A stretch of DNA of 64,000 bases from Streptomyces sp. CC0208 (GTDB lineage Bacteria; Actinomycetota; Actinomycetes; Streptomycetales; Streptomycetaceae): positions 5,270,001-5,334,000 of the forward strand of contig NZ_CP031969.1 in assembly GCF_003443735.1 (NCBI RefSeq), in the 5' to 3' direction. A program made the translations under genes and the position numbers. Position 1 is the first letter of the stretch, and every line of letters starts with the position of its first letter. The notes below the pieces were generated by a model that did no database searches, had not been told where the DNA came from, and saw nothing but the letters and a program-made list of their open reading frames with translations. Of this stretch, positions 32,616-41,069 are shown piece by piece.

Positions 32616-32990
32616 TCATACCTCCAGCTCGGCCTCGATCGCCCGCAGCTGGTGGCGGGCCATCGCGAGGTTGGACCGCTTGGCGTCCAGGACCAGGTAG
32701 AGGAAGAGGCCGTTGCCACCGCGTCCGCTGATCAGGCGGATCAGGTGGTACTGGTCGGACAGGGTGATCAGGATGTCCTCGATCTGGGCTTTGAGGCCGA
32801 GGTGCTCCATCGTGCGCATCTTCGCGCGGACCACGTCGGTGTTGCCGGCGGCGGCCACGTTCAGGTCGAAGGCCTTGCTGCCGCCCAGGGTGCCGAGCGC
32901 CATGCCGCTGGTGTAGTCGACGAGCGCGACGCCGGTCGCGCCCTCGATGGAGGCAAGGGCCTCCTTCAGCGCGGTTTCGGTGTTGGCCAT
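32616..32990 (-). CDS. Roadblock/LC7 domain protein 1
   Basis: A 124-aa Roadblock/LC7 (MglB-like) protein. These dimeric scaffolds regulate small Ras-like GTPases. The sequence runs alpha-beta-beta-alpha-beta-beta-beta-alpha with GVALVDYTSGMALGT, a central DILITLSDQYHLIRL and FLYLVLDAKRSNLAMARHQL. GGAG precedes the ATG. It ends a four-gene - strand set (34927 to 32616) of related proteins. No GTPase is in the window. Confidence 0.88.
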   Translation of the reverse strand: MANTETALKEALASIEGATGVALVDYTSGMALGTLGGSKAFDLNVAAAGNTDVVRAKMRTMEHLGLKAQIEDILITLSDQYHLIRLISGRGGNGLFLYLVLDAKRSNLAMARHQLRAIEAELEV

Positions 32991-33010
32991 GACTGTGTCT
33001 CCTCGGTTGT

Positions 33011-33532
33011 CTAACTTTCGGTGGTGGTGCGGGCCGCCGTCGGTGCGGTGGCCGCGGCGCGGGCGTCCACGGGCTTGGCCCGGGACGTGCGGGCCGCTCT
33101 GGCACGTGCCGGAGCGGGCTTCGCGGGCGCCTTCGTGATGGCTTCGGTGGGCTCGGCGGCCGCGCTGTCGACGAGCTCCGCGATCCGGGCTCCCGCCCGA
33201 CGGCCCTCCAGATGGAGGCGGCCGACGTTGACCCGGTCCTGCGCGAGCAGCGTGACGACGGCCCCGGCGCCCGCCGCGTACGTGGCGACGTAGCCGTACA
33301 CGCCCCGTACGAGCAGTTCGCGCAGGTCCCCCTGGCCGGTCACGTCGGCCAGCTGGGCGGCGAGCGCCCGGGTGGTCCCGGTGAGCGCGGCCACCGCCTC
33401 CGGGGCGACGCCCGGGGTGTCCTGGGCCAGGACGAGACCGTCGGCGTCGGCCGCGAGGGCGCCGGTGAGCTGCGGCACCCGGGCTCTGAGCCGGCGCAGC
33501 TCCTCCAGGATCGCGTCCTGAGCTGCTGCCAT
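33011..33532 (-). CDS. Roadblock/LC7 domain protein 2 with basic tail
   Basis: A 173-aa protein. The Roadblock domain (about 1-118; QLTGALAADADGLVLAQD, GYVATYAAGAGAVVTLLA, VNVGRLHLEGRRAGARIAEL) is followed by a 50-residue Ala/Lys/Arg/Thr-rich tail resembling histone H1 tails. AGGAG is seven bases before the ATG. The basic tail suggests nucleic-acid or membrane contact (inference). Confidence 0.82.
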   Translation of the reverse strand: MAAAQDAILEELRRLRARVPQLTGALAADADGLVLAQDTPGVAPEAVAALTGTTRALAAQLADVTGQGDLRELLVRGVYGYVATYAAGAGAVVTLLAQDRVNVGRLHLEGRRAGARIAELVDSAAAEPTEAITKAPAKPAPARARAARTSRAKPVDARAAATAPTAARTTTES

Positions 33533-33566
33533 CAGGTCTCTCCTCTCGGCACGGATCCGCTGTCGC

Positions 33567-34514
33567 TCAAAGGGCCTCCAGCGCATCCCTGAGCCTCTTC
33601 AGCAAGGTGATGTGGGGATCCATGGGCTCGACGGGTCCGACGGGGACGCCGTCGCCCGGCGGTCCGGGCCGGGGCTCGGTGAAGGACACCGGCGGGCGGG
33701 GCGAGACCACTCCGGCCGCCACCAGCCGCCGTATGTCCACCAGGGTGTGGAAGGCCGGGCGGCCCAGCTCACGCGCGATCTCCGACGCCGTGCGGATGCC
33801 GTCGACACGGGCCAGCACCGCCAGCCGCCGGGCCGGGAGCGCCGGGGACGCGGGGCGGTGCTCCCGGGCCAGCGGTACCTCGTCCGGCAGCGCGTCCGGC
33901 CAGATGCGATGCAGCAGGTCGCGGCGGCGCAGGGTCTCGCGCTCCAGGTCGGCTACCGGCACCGGCTGCGGGATGCCGGGGGTGCGGTCGGGTTCCCGGG
34001 GCGCGTCGGCGGGCGCTTCCTGTCCGTCCTCGGTGCCGTAGCGGAAGCGGCCCGGGGTGCTGCTCGGGGCGAGGGCGAAGTACGCCGCGTCGTACAGCGC
34101 GGTCAGCCGGCACAGCTCCAGGGCACCCGGGGTGAGCAGTCCGCCCGCGACCAGCCGGCGGCCCGCCCGGTGCACGACCTCGGCGCCGGTGAGACGACGG
34201 ACCCCGGTGCCGGCACCGCCGGTGCTCGCGATGCTCTCGGCCAGGGCCTGCCGCCAGAGGCCGGCGTCCAGCGTGCCGTGGGCGGCGAGGAGGACGTCGG
34301 CGCCGGGGGCGGCCGGGCTCTCGGCGTGCACCACCTTGCCGTCGGCCAGGTGCAGGGTGCCGCGCTCGCGCACCAGGACGCCGGTGGCGCGCTCGGCGGC
34401 CAGCCGGGTCAGCATCGGGGAGACACCGCCCCAGCCGCGGTCCAGGGCGCCCGCCTTGTCGCGCACCGGCAACCGGGGTGGCGGGGTGGTGGGCATGGCG
34501 GGAAGCGTCGTCAT
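33567..34514 (-). CDS. Helix-rich regulator-like protein (DUF4388-like)
   Basis: A 315-aa cytoplasmic protein. The N-terminal half (about 25-160) resembles DUF4388/PatA-type domains (ATGVLVRERGTLHLADGKVV). The C-terminal half has a possible winged helix (ARVDGIRTASEIARELGR, FHTLVDIRRLVAAGVV). Such proteins in actinobacteria accompany Roadblock proteins. The ATG overlaps the stop of the upstream Roadblock-like gene by four bases. Function unknown. Confidence 0.7.
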   Translation of the reverse strand: MTTLPAMPTTPPPRLPVRDKAGALDRGWGGVSPMLTRLAAERATGVLVRERGTLHLADGKVVHAESPAAPGADVLLAAHGTLDAGLWRQALAESIASTGGAGTGVRRLTGAEVVHRAGRRLVAGGLLTPGALELCRLTALYDAAYFALAPSSTPGRFRYGTEDGQEAPADAPREPDRTPGIPQPVPVADLERETLRRRDLLHRIWPDALPDEVPLAREHRPASPALPARRLAVLARVDGIRTASEIARELGRPAFHTLVDIRRLVAAGVVSPRPPVSFTEPRPGPPGDGVPVGPVEPMDPHITLLKRLRDALEAL

Positions 34515-34927
34515 CCGAGCTCCAGCCGTCCGGCCATCTCACCGAGCCGGATCCGGGCCAGCGCGAGGTTGCCCTCCGCGCGGGCCAGCCACAGGTGCAG
34601 GAACACACTGCTGTCGAAGGACGTCGGCACGAACCGCAGGACGTGGTAGCTGTCCCGGTTGCTGAGGATGAGGTCCTCGACCGGCGGGTCCGGCTCCTCC
34701 CCGGCGGCGCCCGGCTCGGCGGCCTGGGAACTCCCGGAGGCGAAGGCGCGCTGCTCGGCGGCGAGCCGGGCGAGCTCGGCGGCCTCCGCGGCGGCCGCCT
34801 CCTGGTCGCCGCCGGGGGACTCCCCGACGGCGCCCAGGGCCAGCCCGCTCGTCCAGTCGACCAGCGCGGCCCCCCGCGCACCCGGCAGCCGCATGGCTTC
34901 CAGCAGGCACTCGTCGATTCCCTGCAC
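34511..34927 (-). CDS. Roadblock/LC7-like protein 3
   Basis: A 138-aa protein similar in outline to Roadblock protein 1: starting helix, GAALVDWTSGLALGAVG, an Ala/Glu/Pro-rich insertion (about 45-80), then DLILSNRDSYHVLRFV and FLHLWLARAEGNLALARIRL. First gene of the four-gene set. The shared C-terminal pattern indicates duplication. Confidence 0.8.
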   Translation of the reverse strand: MQGIDECLLEAMRLPGARGAALVDWTSGLALGAVGESPGGDQEAAAAEAAELARLAAEQRAFASGSSQAAEPGAAGEEPDPPVEDLILSNRDSYHVLRFVPTSFDSSVFLHLWLARAEGNLALARIRLGEMAGRLELG

Positions 34928-35096
34928 CGTGGCTCCCCTCCCACCTGGGGTTCGGCTGAGTGACGCCGAAACTACGCAACGTATGCACGAGGAGTGAGGG
35001 ATCCGGCATTTTCCGGTGGAACATGCTCGGAGTGGCTAGAGTGGGTCAACTTGCCTGGTTCGGGGGCCTATTGATCGGCTGACCGGTCGGTGTGCG

Positions 35097-36530
35097 TCAA
35101 CCGCTCCCGGATGCGTGCAGGGTGGTGAGCGCACCGGCGTGCGCCCCTCCGGACTCGGCCACGATCGAGGCGAGCGTCTGGGGATCCCGCACGGTCGCGA
35201 AGCGGACCCCTCCCGCGCGGTCGGGGGCGGAGTGGTCGGGGGCGAAGCCGTAAACGCCCGGCCGGGCCAGCGAGTTGTACGCGTAGTGGTGCGCGAAGTA
35301 GTACGCGCCCGTGTCCAGCGCCGCCACGTAGTCCCCTTGGTCGAGCAGCGGGAGCGCGCGCCCCTCGGCCAGCAGGTCGCCCGCGAAACAGGCGGGCCCC
35401 GCCACGTCCTGCACCACCTCGGGCCCGCTCCTGGGCCGTCCCTTGGCGTCGTACGCCGCGATCCTCAGCGGCCACGACCCCGGCACGTACACCGTCCGCG
35501 TCGCCACCTGCACGCCCGCGTGTGTCACCGCGATCGGGCGCCCGCCCGCGCTCTTGGCGTACTCCACCCGCGCCACGATCGTGCCGTGCTTGGCCAGCAG
35601 CGACCGCCCGAACTCGGTGACCAGCCCGTACCGCCCGTCGAACAGCCCCGGCACCGCCTCCCTGAGCGCCCGCGCGTACTCGGCGTACGTCGGTGTCGTC
35701 ACGTCGGAGGCGAAGTTCACCGGCAGCCCGCCGCCGATGTCGATCGTGTCGATCTGCGGCCGCCCGATCCGCCGGTTGATCTCCTCGGCGAGCGCGTACG
35801 TCTCCGCGACCCCCTGGGTCATCAGGGACAGCGGGATGCCCTGCGAGCCGGTGTGCGCGTGCAGCCGGGAGAGCCAGGGCCGGTCGAGGTAGGCGCGCAC
35901 GACCCACTCGCGCGCCCCTTCGTCGCGCAGCGCCACCCCGAACTTCGAGGTCGCGGTGGCCGTGGAGGTCGCCCCGATGGAGCCGCCGCCGACCTGCGGG
36001 TTGACCCGGATGCCGAGCGGGGAGCGGCTGACCGCCATGGGGGCCCCTCCCATGCCTTTCGGGCTATGGGGGAGCATGAGGCCGTCGATGCGGTCCAGCT
36101 CCTGCGGGTTGTCCGCGTTGACGGCGATCCCCAGCGCCAGCGCCTCCCTGAGCTCGGAGGGCGTCTTGGCGGGCGAGTCCAGGACGGTCCGGTCCGGTGA
36201 GAGCCCCGCCGCCCGCGCGAGCGCCAGTTCGCCCGGGCTCGCCACCTCCGCGCCGATGCCCTCCTCGCGCAGCAGCCGCAGTACCGGCACCAGCGGGCTC
36301 GCCTTCACCGCGAACGCGTGCAGCACCGGCGTGCCCGGCGCGGTGACCCCGTCGAAGGCGGCGCGGAGTTCGGCCGCGGACTCCCGGATGCCGGTGACGT
36401 CGAGGAGTCCGACGACGGGGGTGTCCGGCCCCAGCAGGCCCTGCTCCACGGCCGCCCGCACCGCCTCGTCCCGGCGGGCGGCCCGCCCCTCGCCGGTGCT
36501 GCCGTACTCGTCCATCACGTCCCCGTCCAT
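35097..36530 (-). CDS. Type III PLP-dependent decarboxylase (DAP/ornithine decarboxylase-like)
   Basis: A 477-aa enzyme of the LysA/SpeC-like alanine-racemase fold. PLP lysine in LHAFAVKASPLVPVL; HAHTGSQG and DIGGGLPVNFAS phosphate-binding blocks; VTEFGRSLLAKHG; and the substrate block GPACFAGDLLAEG near residue 385. Substrate (diaminopimelate, ornithine, arginine or carboxyspermidine) cannot be assigned. A short palindromic insertion interrupts the sequence near residue 155. Two start regions arise from a tandem 15-bp duplication (GACGGGGACGTGATG twice), so translation may begin at 36533, 36530 or 36515. Confidence 0.85.
   Translation of the reverse strand: MDGDVMDEYGSTGEGRAARRDEAVRAAVEQGLLGPDTPVVGLLDVTGIRESAAELRAAFDGVTAPGTPVLHAFAVKASPLVPVLRLLREEGIGAEVASPGELALARAAGLSPDRTVLDSPAKTPSELREALALGIAVNADNPQELDRIDGLMLPHSPKGMGGAPMAVSRSPLGIRVNPQVGGGSIGATSTATATSKFGVALRDEGAREWVVRAYLDRPWLSRLHAHTGSQGIPLSLMTQGVAETYALAEEINRRIGRPQIDTIDIGGGLPVNFASDVTTPTYAEYARALREAVPGLFDGRYGLVTEFGRSLLAKHGTIVARVEYAKSAGGRPIAVTHAGVQVATRTVYVPGSWPLRIAAYDAKGRPRSGPEVVQDVAGPACFAGDLLAEGRALPLLDQGDYVAALDTGAYYFAHHYAYNSLARPGVYGFAPDHSAPDRAGGVRFATVRDPQTLASIVAESGGAHAGALTTLHASGSG
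36039..36075. repeat. Palindromic insertion element inside decarboxylase gene
   Basis: A 37-bp imperfect palindrome beginning GGGGGCCCCTCCC and ending GGGGGAG, with a GCC-TTTCG-GGC loop. It encodes an out-of-place LPHSPKGMGGAP-type insertion in the decarboxylase while keeping the frame. Shares both end sequences with the element at 24454. Confidence 0.7.
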
Positions 36531-36627
36531 CACGTCCCCGTCCTGCTCGTCACCCGTGCCTCGGATGTCCAGCCAGCATCCCTGTCCGGAAACATTCCTC
36601 TCCTACCGAGGCTGACGCGAGAACGTA

Positions 36628-36656
36628 TTGACTAGTTCTATTCAGGAAGTCAGGAT
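36628..36656 (+). promoter_or_regulatory. Candidate hut operon promoter
   Basis: TTGACT (36628-36633), 17-bp spacer, CAGGAT (36651-36656), in an A/T-rich patch 64 bp upstream of hutU. No operator is obvious. Confidence 0.5.
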
Positions 36657-36719
36657 GTGAATATCGACAGCAACAACCGGCACGCGGCCATCCGCAGCAC
36701 AGTCCCCAGGAGGCAGACC

Positions 36720-38384
36720 ATGTCAGGACCCCGCCCCGTCCGAGCGCCGCGCGGCACGGAACTGACCGCCCTGGGATGGCAGCAGGAAGCCGCCCTGCGG
36801 ATGCTGCAGAACAACCTGGACCCCGAGGTCGCCGAACACCCCGACCAGCTCGTCGTCTACGGCGGCACCGGCAAGGCCGCCCGTGACTGGCGCTCCTTCG
36901 ACGCCATGGTCCGCACCCTGCGCACCCTCAAGCAGGACGAGACCATGCTGGTCCAGTCCGGCCGTCCGGTCGGTGTCATGCAGACCCACGAGTGGGCCCC
37001 GCGCGTCCTGATCGCCAACTCCAACCTCGTCGGCGACTGGGCCAACTGGGAGGAGTTCCGCCGCCTGGAGGCCCTCGGCCTGACCATGTACGGCCAGATG
37101 ACCGCCGGCTCCTGGATCTACATCGGCACCCAGGGCATCCTCCAGGGCACCTACGAGACCTTCTCCGCGGTCGCCGCCAAGAAGTTCGGCGGCACCCTGG
37201 CCGGGACGATCACCCTCACCGCCGGCCTCGGCGGCATGGGCGGCGCCCAGCCCCTCGCGGTCACCATGAACGACGGTGTCGCCATCTGCATCGACTGCGA
37301 CCCGCGTGCCATCGAGCGGCGCATCGAGCACCGCTACCTGGACGTGAAGGCCGACAGCCTGGAGCACGCCCTCCAGCTCGCAGTCGAGGCCCGTGACGCC
37401 CGCCGCCCGCTCTCCATCGGCCTGCTGGGCAACGCCGCCGAGCTGCTCCCGCGCATGCTCGCCGAAGGCGCGCCCATCGACATCGTCACCGACCAGACCT
37501 CGGCCCACGACCCGCTGGCCTACCTGCCGACGGGCATCGCCTTCGAGGACATGGCCGACGCCGCCGCCAAGGACCCGGCGGGCTTCACCACCCGGGCCCG
37601 CGAGTCGATGGCCCGCCACGTCGAGGCCATGGTCGGCTTCATGGACGCCGGCGCCGAGGTCTTCGACTACGGCAACTCGATCCGGGGCGAGGCCCAGCTC
37701 GCCGGGTACGAGCGGGCGTTCGCCTTCCCCGGGTTCGTCCCCGCCTACATCCGGCCGCTGTTCTGCGAGGGCAAGGGCCCCTTCCGCTGGGCCGCGCTGT
37801 CGGGTGAGGCCTCCGACATCGCCAAGACCGACAAGGCGATCCTGGAGCTCTTCCCGGAGAACGAGTCCCTCGCGCGCTGGATCAAGATGGCCGGCGAGCG
37901 CGTCCACTTCCAGGGCCTGCCCGCCCGGATCTGCTGGCTCGGCTACGGCGAGCGCGACAAGGCCGGTGAGCGCTTCAACGACATGGTGGCGAGCGGAGAG
38001 CTGGCGGCACCGCTGGCGATCGGGCGGGACCACCTGGACGCCGGGTCCGTCGCCTCCCCCTACCGGGAGACCGAGGCCATGCTCGACGGGTCCGACGCGA
38101 TCGCCGACTGGCCGCTGCTGAACGCCATGGTCAACGTGGCCTCGGGTGCGTCCTGGGTGTCCCTGCACCACGGCGGCGGCGTCGGCATGGGCCGGTCCAT
38201 CCACGCCGGTCAGGTCACGGTGGCCGACGGCACGAAGCTGGGCGGCGAGAAGGTCCGGCGGGTACTGACGAACGACCCGGGCATGGGTGTCATCCGGCAC
38301 GTGGACGCCGGGTACGACATCGCGGAGTCCGTCGCCGACGAGCGGGGCGTGCGGGTCCCGATGCGCGAGGGTGAGGACGCGTGA
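36720..38384 (+). CDS. hutU: Urocanate hydratase
   Basis: A 554-aa urocanase that converts urocanate to imidazolonepropionate using tightly bound NAD+. AGGAGG lies six bases before the ATG. Family blocks present include NNLDPEVAEHPDQLVVYGG, GGLGGMGGAQPLAVTMN (NAD-binding), DIVTDQTSAHDPL (with the motif around the catalytic Cys-containing region GLPARICWLGYG) and the C-terminal HHGGGVGMGRSIHAG. First gene of the hut operon; the next gene overlaps by four bases. Confidence 0.96.
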   Translation: MSGPRPVRAPRGTELTALGWQQEAALRMLQNNLDPEVAEHPDQLVVYGGTGKAARDWRSFDAMVRTLRTLKQDETMLVQSGRPVGVMQTHEWAPRVLIANSNLVGDWANWEEFRRLEALGLTMYGQMTAGSWIYIGTQGILQGTYETFSAVAAKKFGGTLAGTITLTAGLGGMGGAQPLAVTMNDGVAICIDCDPRAIERRIEHRYLDVKADSLEHALQLAVEARDARRPLSIGLLGNAAELLPRMLAEGAPIDIVTDQTSAHDPLAYLPTGIAFEDMADAAAKDPAGFTTRARESMARHVEAMVGFMDAGAEVFDYGNSIRGEAQLAGYERAFAFPGFVPAYIRPLFCEGKGPFRWAALSGEASDIAKTDKAILELFPENESLARWIKMAGERVHFQGLPARICWLGYGERDKAGERFNDMVASGELAAPLAIGRDHLDAGSVASPYRETEAMLDGSDAIADWPLLNAMVNVASGASWVSLHHGGGVGMGRSIHAGQVTVADGTKLGGEKVRRVLTNDPGMGVIRHVDAGYDIAESVADERGVRVPMREGEDA

Positions 38385-39643
38385 CGGTGGGCACCGACTC
38401 CGGAACGGCTCAGCACCCCCGTACCTCCTCGTTCCAGGAGATGTGGCGCGAGCTGCTCCCCGTCGGCCGGCACCCCGGCTCGCGCGGCTATCGCCGGTTC
38501 GCCTGGACCGGGGCCGACGGCGAGTGCCGGGCCTGGTTCAGGGAGCAGGCCGAAGCCCGCGGACTGACCTACGAGGTCGACCGGAACGGCAACCAGTGGG
38601 CCTGGCTCGGGGACCCCGCGCAGGGGGACGCCGTCGTCACCGGGTCGCACCTCGACTCCGTACCCGACGGAGGCGCCTTCGACGGGCCCCTCGGAGTGGT
38701 GTCCTCCTTCGCCGCGCTCGACGAACTCCGGGCACGGCGGGCCGAGTTCACCAAGCCGCTCGCCCTCGTCAACTTCGGTGACGAGGAGGGGGCCCGGTTC
38801 GGGCTCGCCTGTGTCGGATCGCGGCTCACCGCCGGACAGCTCACCGCCGAGCAGGCACACCTGCTGACCGACGGGGAGGGGGTCACGCTCCCGCGCGCCA
38901 TGGAGGCCGCCGGATACGACCCCGACGGCATCGGCGGCGACCCGGAGCGGCTCGCCCGCATCGGCGCCTTCGTCGAGCTGCACGTCGAGCAGGGCAGGGC
39001 GCTGGACCTCTCCGGCGACCGGGTCGGCATCGCCAGTGCCATCTGGCCGCACGGGCGCTGGCGGTTCGACTTCCGGGGCGAGGCCAACCATGCCGGCACC
39101 ACCCGCCTCGTGGACCGGCGCGACCCCATGCTGTCGTACGCCGAGACCGTGCTCGCGGCCCGCCGGGAGGCCGAACTCGCCGGTGCCGTCGCTACCTTCG
39201 GCAAGATCGCCGTCGAGCCGAACGGCGTCAACGCCATCCCGTCCCTGGTGCGCGGCTGGCTCGACTCCCGCGCCGCCGACCAGGAGAGCCTCGACCAGGT
39301 GGTCGGCGGGATCGAGAAGGCGGCCCGGGAGTACGCCGACGCCCACGGCATCGCCCTCGACATCGTCCGGGAGTCCTTCACCCCCGTCGTCGAGTTCGAC
39401 CACGCCCTGCGCGACGAACTCGCCCGCATCCTGGGCACCGGCACCGATCTCAAGGTGCCGGTCCTGGGAACCGGAGCGGGACACGACGCCGGGATCCTCT
39501 CCGGGCACATCCCGACCGCCATGCTGTTCGTGCGCAACCCCACCGGCGTCTCGCACTCCCCGGCGGAGTTCGCCGCCGAGGACGACTGCGTGGCCGGAGT
39601 CCTCGCGCTCGCCGACGTACTGGAAGGGCTGGCCTGCAGGTGA
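38381..39643 (+). CDS. M20-family amidohydrolase (allantoate amidohydrolase/carbamoylase-like)
   Basis: A 420-aa metal-dependent hydrolase of the AllC/hydantoinase-carbamoylase family. Metal ligands appear in TGSHLDSVPDGGAFDGPLG, NFGDEEGARFG and VELHVEQGRAL; the dimer domain has FRGEANHAGTTRL. A GTG start overlaps hutU, and a GTGA overlap couples it to hutF. Located between hutU and hutF, it likely hydrolyses N-formylglutamate, the product of HutF, replacing HutG (inference). Alternatively it acts on another N-acyl or N-carbamoyl amino acid. Confidence 0.85.
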   Translation: MTVGTDSGTAQHPRTSSFQEMWRELLPVGRHPGSRGYRRFAWTGADGECRAWFREQAEARGLTYEVDRNGNQWAWLGDPAQGDAVVTGSHLDSVPDGGAFDGPLGVVSSFAALDELRARRAEFTKPLALVNFGDEEGARFGLACVGSRLTAGQLTAEQAHLLTDGEGVTLPRAMEAAGYDPDGIGGDPERLARIGAFVELHVEQGRALDLSGDRVGIASAIWPHGRWRFDFRGEANHAGTTRLVDRRDPMLSYAETVLAARREAELAGAVATFGKIAVEPNGVNAIPSLVRGWLDSRAADQESLDQVVGGIEKAAREYADAHGIALDIVRESFTPVVEFDHALRDELARILGTGTDLKVPVLGTGAGHDAGILSGHIPTAMLFVRNPTGVSHSPAEFAAEDDCVAGVLALADVLEGLACR

Positions 39644-41001
39644 CAGCGAAGACGTACTGGCTGGAGCACGCCTGGCTCGACACCCACGTCGAGCCGGGCG
39701 TGGCGCTGACGGTGTCGACCAGCGGCTCCGCCGCGGGGGCGGACGGCCGCGTCACCGCCGTCCGCACCGGCACCGAGGTCCCGCCCCCCGGCGCCGAGAT
39801 CCTGCGCGGACTGACCCTCCCCGGGCTGGCGAACACCCACTCGCACGCCTTCCACCGGGCCCTGCGCGGCACCGTCCAGGTCGGCTCCGGGACCTTCTGG
39901 ACCTGGCGCGAGGTCATGTACGCCACCGCCGACCGGCTCTCCCCGGACACCTACCGCGACCTCGCCCGTGCCGTGTACGCGGAGATGGCGCTGGCGGGGG
40001 TGACGGCCGTCGGAGAGTTCCACTACCTGCACCACGCCCCCGGCGGCACGCCCTACGCCGACCCCAACGCCATGGGCGAGGCGCTGATCGAGGCCGCCGC
40101 CGACGCCGGGGTCCGCATCACCCTCCTCGACACGGCCTATCTCTCCTCCGGCTTCGGACAGCGGCCCGACCATCACCAGCTGCGGTTCTCCGACGGCAGC
40201 GCCCAGGCCTGGGCCGAACGCTGTTCAGTTCTCAAGGACCGGGATCACGCGAGGATCGGTGCCGCCATCCACTCCGTACGGGCCGTGCCCGCCGGGCAGT
40301 TGGCGACCGTGGCCCGCTGGGCCGAGGAGCGGCGGGCCCCGCTCCACGTCCACCTGTCCGAGCAGACCGCCGAGAACGACGCGTGCCGTGCCGCCCACGG
40401 GTGCACGCCGACCGAACTGCTCGCCGAGCACGGCGTCCTCGGGCCGCGCACCACCGGCGTCCACAACACCCACCTCACCGACGAGGACATCGCCCTGATC
40501 GGCGGCAGCGGCACCGGCACCTGCATGTGCCCGACGACCGAACGGGACCTCGCCGACGGCATCGGACCGGCCGTGGCCCTCCAGAAGGCGGGGTCACCGC
40601 TCTCCCTCGGCTCCGACAGCCACGCCGTGATCGACCTGCTCGAAGAGGCACGCGCGATGGAGCTCAACGAGCGCCTGCGCACCCGCACCCGAGGTCACTG
40701 GACGGCCGCGGCCCTGCTGAGGGCGGCCTCCGCCGACGGCCACGCGGCCCTCGGCTGGGACGGCGCGGGCACCCTGGAGCCCGGCGCGCTCGCCGACTTC
40801 ACCACCATCGCGCTCGACTCGGTCAGGACGGCAGGGCCGCCTCCGCGACTCGGGGCCGAGACGGCCGTATTCGCCGCGTCGGCAGCAGACGTGTCGCACA
40901 CGGTCGTGGGAGGTCGGCACGTCGTGCGCGACGGGGTCCACACGCTGGTGCCGGATGTGCCGAAAGCCCTCGCGGACGCCGTCGCCGCGCTGCACGGATG
41001 A
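39640..41001 (+). CDS. hutF: Formimidoylglutamate deiminase
   Basis: A 453-aa amidohydrolase-superfamily enzyme converting N-formimino-L-glutamate to N-formyl-L-glutamate plus ammonia. Zinc ligands are NTHSHAFHRAL, VHLSEQTAENDAC, VHNTHLTDEDI and SLGSDSHAVIDLLEEAR, the latter with HutF-type flanks. The GTG start overlaps the M20 gene. It is third in the hut operon, and its stop overlaps a possible hutI start (ATGA at 40998). Confidence 0.9.
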   Translation: MTAKTYWLEHAWLDTHVEPGVALTVSTSGSAAGADGRVTAVRTGTEVPPPGAEILRGLTLPGLANTHSHAFHRALRGTVQVGSGTFWTWREVMYATADRLSPDTYRDLARAVYAEMALAGVTAVGEFHYLHHAPGGTPYADPNAMGEALIEAAADAGVRITLLDTAYLSSGFGQRPDHHQLRFSDGSAQAWAERCSVLKDRDHARIGAAIHSVRAVPAGQLATVARWAEERRAPLHVHLSEQTAENDACRAAHGCTPTELLAEHGVLGPRTTGVHNTHLTDEDIALIGGSGTGTCMCPTTERDLADGIGPAVALQKAGSPLSLGSDSHAVIDLLEEARAMELNERLRTRTRGHWTAAALLRAASADGHAALGWDGAGTLEPGALADFTTIALDSVRTAGPPPRLGAETAVFAASAADVSHTVVGGRHVVRDGVHTLVPDVPKALADAVAALHG

Positions 41002-41069
41002 CTCCGGGCCGCCCGCCGCCGCCCGCCCCCGAACCCGCCCCCACCGCCGACCAGGCCACCGAGGACGCC

